Below, piece by piece: positions 4,981 through 7,021 of a DNA stretch of 7,021 bases. Position numbers and translations under genes: made by a program. Position 1 is the stretch's first letter. Every line of letters starts with the position of its first letter. The notes beneath the pieces are model-generated. The model was given only the letters and a program-made list of their open reading frames with translations. It had not been told where the DNA came from and ran no database searches. Origin of the DNA: Rhodanobacteraceae bacterium (lineage in GTDB: Bacteria; Pseudomonadota; Gammaproteobacteria; Xanthomonadales; Rhodanobacteraceae); assembly GCA_025928735.1 (NCBI GenBank), contig JAICIW010000119.1:1-7021 (forward strand), read 5' to 3'.

Positions 4981-5679
4981 TCAATCGGCAAGCCGCGCGC
5001 GCATCCGCGAGACCGCCTGGCTGTGCAACTGGCACACCCGGGATTCGGACACCCCCAGCACCGCGCCGATTTCCTTGAGGTTGAGTTCTTCCTGGTAATA
5101 CAGGGTGATCATCAACTTCTCGCGCTCGGGCAGAGCCTCGATCGCGGCCTTGATGCGCTCGCGGTGTTCCTCGCCCAACAGCCGCGCCATGGGTGATTGC
5201 AGGCCGTCGGAATCGTCTTCCGGCTCGCCCTGTTCTTCGACCACTTCCTCGAACGGCAGCAAATAGCCACAATTGGTATCGGCGAGCAGCTCCTGGTATT
5301 CGGTCAGGCTGATGCCCATTTCGGCGGCGATTTCGGGTTCCTCCGCCGGCCGGCCATTGCGCTGTTCCAGTTTGTGCACGCAGGCATCCATCGCACGCGC
5401 CTGACGGCGCACGCTGCGCGGCAACCAGTCGCGGCTGCGCAGCTCGTCGATCATCGCGCCACGGATGCGCTGACTGGCGAAGGTGGCGAAGCTGGCGCCG
5501 GCCTTCGGATCGAAGCGACCCATCGCGTCCAGCAAGCCCAGGGTGCCGGCCTGGATCAGGTCATCCAGCTCGACGCCCGACGGCAGCTTCACCTGCAGCG
5601 CCAGCGCCTGGCGGCGCACGGCGGGCAGGTGCTGCTTCAGCAACTCGTTCTGATCGATTTTTCCCTGTGCGGTATACAT
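4981..5679 (-). CDS. fliA: Flagellar sigma factor FliA (sigma-28)
   Basis: FliA directs RNA polymerase to late flagellar and chemotaxis promoters of the TCAA-N15-GCCGATA type and is normally held by the anti-sigma factor FlgM (not in the window). The 232-residue protein matches the family length (about 239). Sigma region 2 spans about 10-82 (LDDLIQAGTLGLLDAM, FDPKAGASFATFASQRIRGAMIDELR), region 3 about 88-135, an acidic linker about 143-160 (EEVVEEQGEPEDDSD), and region 4 about 177-231 with its helix-turn-helix at LKEIGAVLGVSESRVCQLHSQA. ATG 5679 has an in-frame stop 12 nt upstream, so the start cannot lie earlier; its ribosome-binding site is weak. It lies 143 bp downstream of flhE on the same strand, and that gap holds a large palindrome. 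It may be read from flhBAE, from its own promoter, or both. Confidence 0.97.
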   Translation of the reverse strand: MYTAQGKIDQNELLKQHLPAVRRQALALQVKLPSGVELDDLIQAGTLGLLDAMGRFDPKAGASFATFASQRIRGAMIDELRSRDWLPRSVRRQARAMDACVHKLEQRNGRPAEEPEIAAEMGISLTEYQELLADTNCGYLLPFEEVVEEQGEPEDDSDGLQSPMARLLGEEHRERIKAAIEALPEREKLMITLYYQEELNLKEIGAVLGVSESRVCQLHSQAVSRMRARLAD

Positions 5680-5711
5680 CTTCGGTCGAGGTCAGGAACG
5701 GCTGGAGTTTG

Positions 5712-5743
5712 CGGCCATCATGGTCACATGTCCATTATGGCCG
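5712..5743. repeat. 32-bp imperfect palindrome upstream of fliA
   Basis: The outer arms CGGCCAT (5712-5718) and ATGGCCG (5737-5743) are perfect. Inner arms ATGG (5720-5723) and CCAT (5732-5735) continue the dyad after one mismatch, and the 8-nt centre is partly symmetric. It lies 33-64 nt before the fliA ATG. On the minus strand it includes CATAAT, a possible -10 element without a good -35. It could be an operator or an RNA hairpin in the fliA leader. It does not resemble the AT-rich FlhDC box. Confidence 0.6.
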
Positions 5744-5822
5744 GATGCGCGAAGCGGAATGCCCCGATAAGGCGCCGTTCCCGTCGGCTTTTTGGGTGAT
5801 CGAAATCGCGCGCCGCACGGAC

Positions 5823-6230
5823 TCACCGGTAGTCCACCAGCAACTGGATGGCGCCCACCTGCACGGGCGTGCGTTGGCCCGGCGGAAGACGGAAACGAAA
5901 TTGCAGCGGCGCAGCGGCGGGCTGGCCGGCCAACGCTTCGCTGGCGCCACGGGCTCCCTTCACGGGCACGCAGCGCCGATCCACGCACAACTCGGCAGCG
6001 AGCGTGCGGCCGGGCGGCAGCGCAAAGCGCCAGCGCACGCTGCGGATTTCCGCACCGGTGGCCACGGCCGGAGCCGTCAATGGCGCGCTGAGATAGATTC
6101 GGCCGGCGCCCGCCACGCGCGGTCCATCCACCGTGCCGCTCCAGCTTCCGGCTGCGGCCAGCGCCGCGCACGACGCCAGCAGCATGGCGCAAGCCGAGAC
6201 GCACCCGATGCATCGACGAACGCCCCTCAT
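5823..6230 (-). CDS. flhE: Flagellar protein FlhE, periplasmic
   Basis: FlhE is an exported accessory protein encoded after flhA in enterobacteria, where its loss has been linked to proton leakage through the flagellar export apparatus. The 135-residue product is near the usual length (about 130). It begins with a signal sequence (basic MRGVRR, then a hydrophobic, cysteine-rich stretch to ALAAA at 23-27). The mature part matches E. coli FlhE in order: a RWRFALPPGRTLAAELCVDRRCV segment with the conserved cysteine pair, PLQFRFRLPPG, and a C-terminal VDYR (VNYR in E. coli). The signal also contains LASC (18-21), which fits a lipobox, so lipoprotein processing is possible. ATG 6230 lies 2 nt after the flhA stop (TGAGCATG), implying coupled translation. 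Confidence 0.88.
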   Translation of the reverse strand: MRGVRRCIGCVSACAMLLASCAALAAAGSWSGTVDGPRVAGAGRIYLSAPLTAPAVATGAEIRSVRWRFALPPGRTLAAELCVDRRCVPVKGARGASEALAGQPAAAPLQFRFRLPPGQRTPVQVGAIQLLVDYR

Positions 6231-6232
6231 GC

Positions 6233-7021
6233 TCAATGCATTGCGCCGACAAGGGTGGTGACGCGCAAGCCGCGTTCGTCGGGAATTTCCGCCTGCGACA
6301 GCACCGCGAGTTGCGACAGCCGACGGCGCAGAAAGCGCGCCAGCAACGGCCGCAGCGTCGGCGCGACCACCAGCACCGACGGCTCGCCCGAGGATTCCTG
6401 GCGCGCCAGCGCCTTGGCGGTTTCCTGCATCAGCGTGTCGGCCAGGCCCGGCTCCATTGCACCACCGCCGTGGATTGCTTGATCGAGTACCTGCTCGAGC
6501 TGCGTATCCAGTCCGATCACACGCAGTTCGCGCTCGGCGCCGAACCACTGGTCGGTGATCGCGCGGCCCAGGGCCACGCGCACCCGCGCGGTCAGCTCGG
6601 CCGGATTGGTCTGCTCGCCGCCCTGCGCGGCCAGCGTATCCAGGATGGTGCGCATGTCGCGGATCGAGACGGATTCGTCCAGCAGGTTCTGCAGGAGTTT
6701 CTGCAGTACCGCCAGCGAAACCGTCTTGGGCACCACGTCCTCGACCAGCGCCTTGTGTTCCGCGCCGACCTTGTCGAGCAATTGCTGGACTTCCTGACGC
6801 CCCAGCATTTCGCCGGCGTGCAGGTGCAACAGGTGGTTGAGGTGGGTCGCGACCACCGTGGTGGCATCGACCACCGTGTAGCCGAGGATCTGCGCTTCCT
6901 CGCGCTTGTCGGCCTCGATCCACTTGGCCGGCAACCCGAAAGCAGGATCGGTGGTGGCGGCGCCGTCCAGTTCCCCGGTCACCTGACCCGGATCGATCGC
7001 CAGCCACTTGCCGGGATACGC
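6233..7021 (-). CDS. flhA: Flagellar biosynthesis protein FlhA, C-terminal part
   Basis: FlhA is the large inner-membrane component of the flagellar type III export gate. Only the last 262 residues are present; the 5' end, including the membrane domain, lies beyond 7021. The visible part begins inside the cytoplasmic domain (AYPGKWLAIDPGQ) and includes the hallmark segments DPAFGLPAKWI, AQILGYTVVDATTVVATHLNHLL, the VPKTVSLAVLQKLLQNLLDESVSIRDMRTILDTLA helical region, and the terminal LSQAEIP and VTTLVGAM. The cytoplasmic domain docks export chaperones and substrates. The frame is intact to the stop, 2 nt before flhE. The arrangement matches an flhBAE-type operon, with flhB expected upstream off the right edge. 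Confidence 0.97.
   Translation of the reverse strand, partial: AYPGKWLAIDPGQVTGELDGAATTDPAFGLPAKWIEADKREEAQILGYTVVDATTVVATHLNHLLHLHAGEMLGRQEVQQLLDKVGAEHKALVEDVVPKTVSLAVLQKLLQNLLDESVSIRDMRTILDTLAAQGGEQTNPAELTARVRVALGRAITDQWFGAERELRVIGLDTQLEQVLDQAIHGGGAMEPGLADTLMQETAKALARQESSGEPSVLVVAPTLRPLLARFLRRRLSQLAVLSQAEIPDERGLRVTTLVGAMH

Noticed and set aside
5262..5302. Another GCCGATA on the minus strand inside fliA
   Set aside because: The -35 position reads CGAA rather than TCAA, and it is coding sequence within fliA; probably coincidence.
5775..5795. Small GCCG/CGGC stem followed by TTTTT on the plus strand before fliA
   Set aside because: The stem is only 4 bp and no plus-strand gene ends there, so it is not counted as a terminator.
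5823..7007. Long minus-strand frame joining flhE to an extra 260 codons upstream
   Set aside because: The upstream part is an out-of-frame reading of flhA; flhE homology and signal peptide begin at 6230.

Overview
The window looks like chromosomal DNA from a motile, GC-rich Gram-negative bacterium, most likely a gammaproteobacterium near the Xanthomonadales or a betaproteobacterium. The assignment is inference from high GC, codon use, FlhDC-type flagellar regulation with a CheD deamidase, and the style of the ClC protein. No mobile element, CRISPR array or phage gene is visible.

Layout. (1) The left end, to about 1431, is a ClC-family anion channel or transporter gene on the minus strand, running off the left edge. 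(2) A plus-strand elongator tRNA-Met(CAT) at 1541-1617 has a good sigma-70 promoter whose -35 box lies inside the likely first codons of the ClC gene. (3) Positions 1704-3229 hold a minus-strand cheR-cheD pair joined by a TGATG overlap. (4) A regulatory region of about 680 bp (3230-3911) separates cheRD from the divergent flhDC operon. (5) flhD and flhC (3912-4890, plus strand) end at a strong intrinsic terminator. (6) Positions 4981-7021 are minus strand: the 3' part of flhA, then flhE, then fliA (sigma-28).

How the parts connect. FlhD and FlhC form the flagellar master activator. FlhA and FlhE belong to the flagellar export system. FliA is the sigma factor for late flagellar and chemotaxis genes. 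CheR methylates chemoreceptors and CheD deamidates receptor glutamines. Three near-identical FliA-type promoter motifs (TCAA-N15-GCCGATA) lie in tandem upstream of cheR on its strand, so cheRD looks like a late-class operon driven by the fliA product encoded 1.8 kb away.

The most interesting content is regulatory: the triple sigma-28 array, a GG-N10-GC sigma-54-like element facing flhDC, hairpins at the flhD and cheR ribosome-binding sites, an unexplained strong hairpin between two of the sigma-28 motifs, and a 32-bp imperfect palindrome before fliA. I see no clearly new protein system; all recognisable proteins belong to known families.
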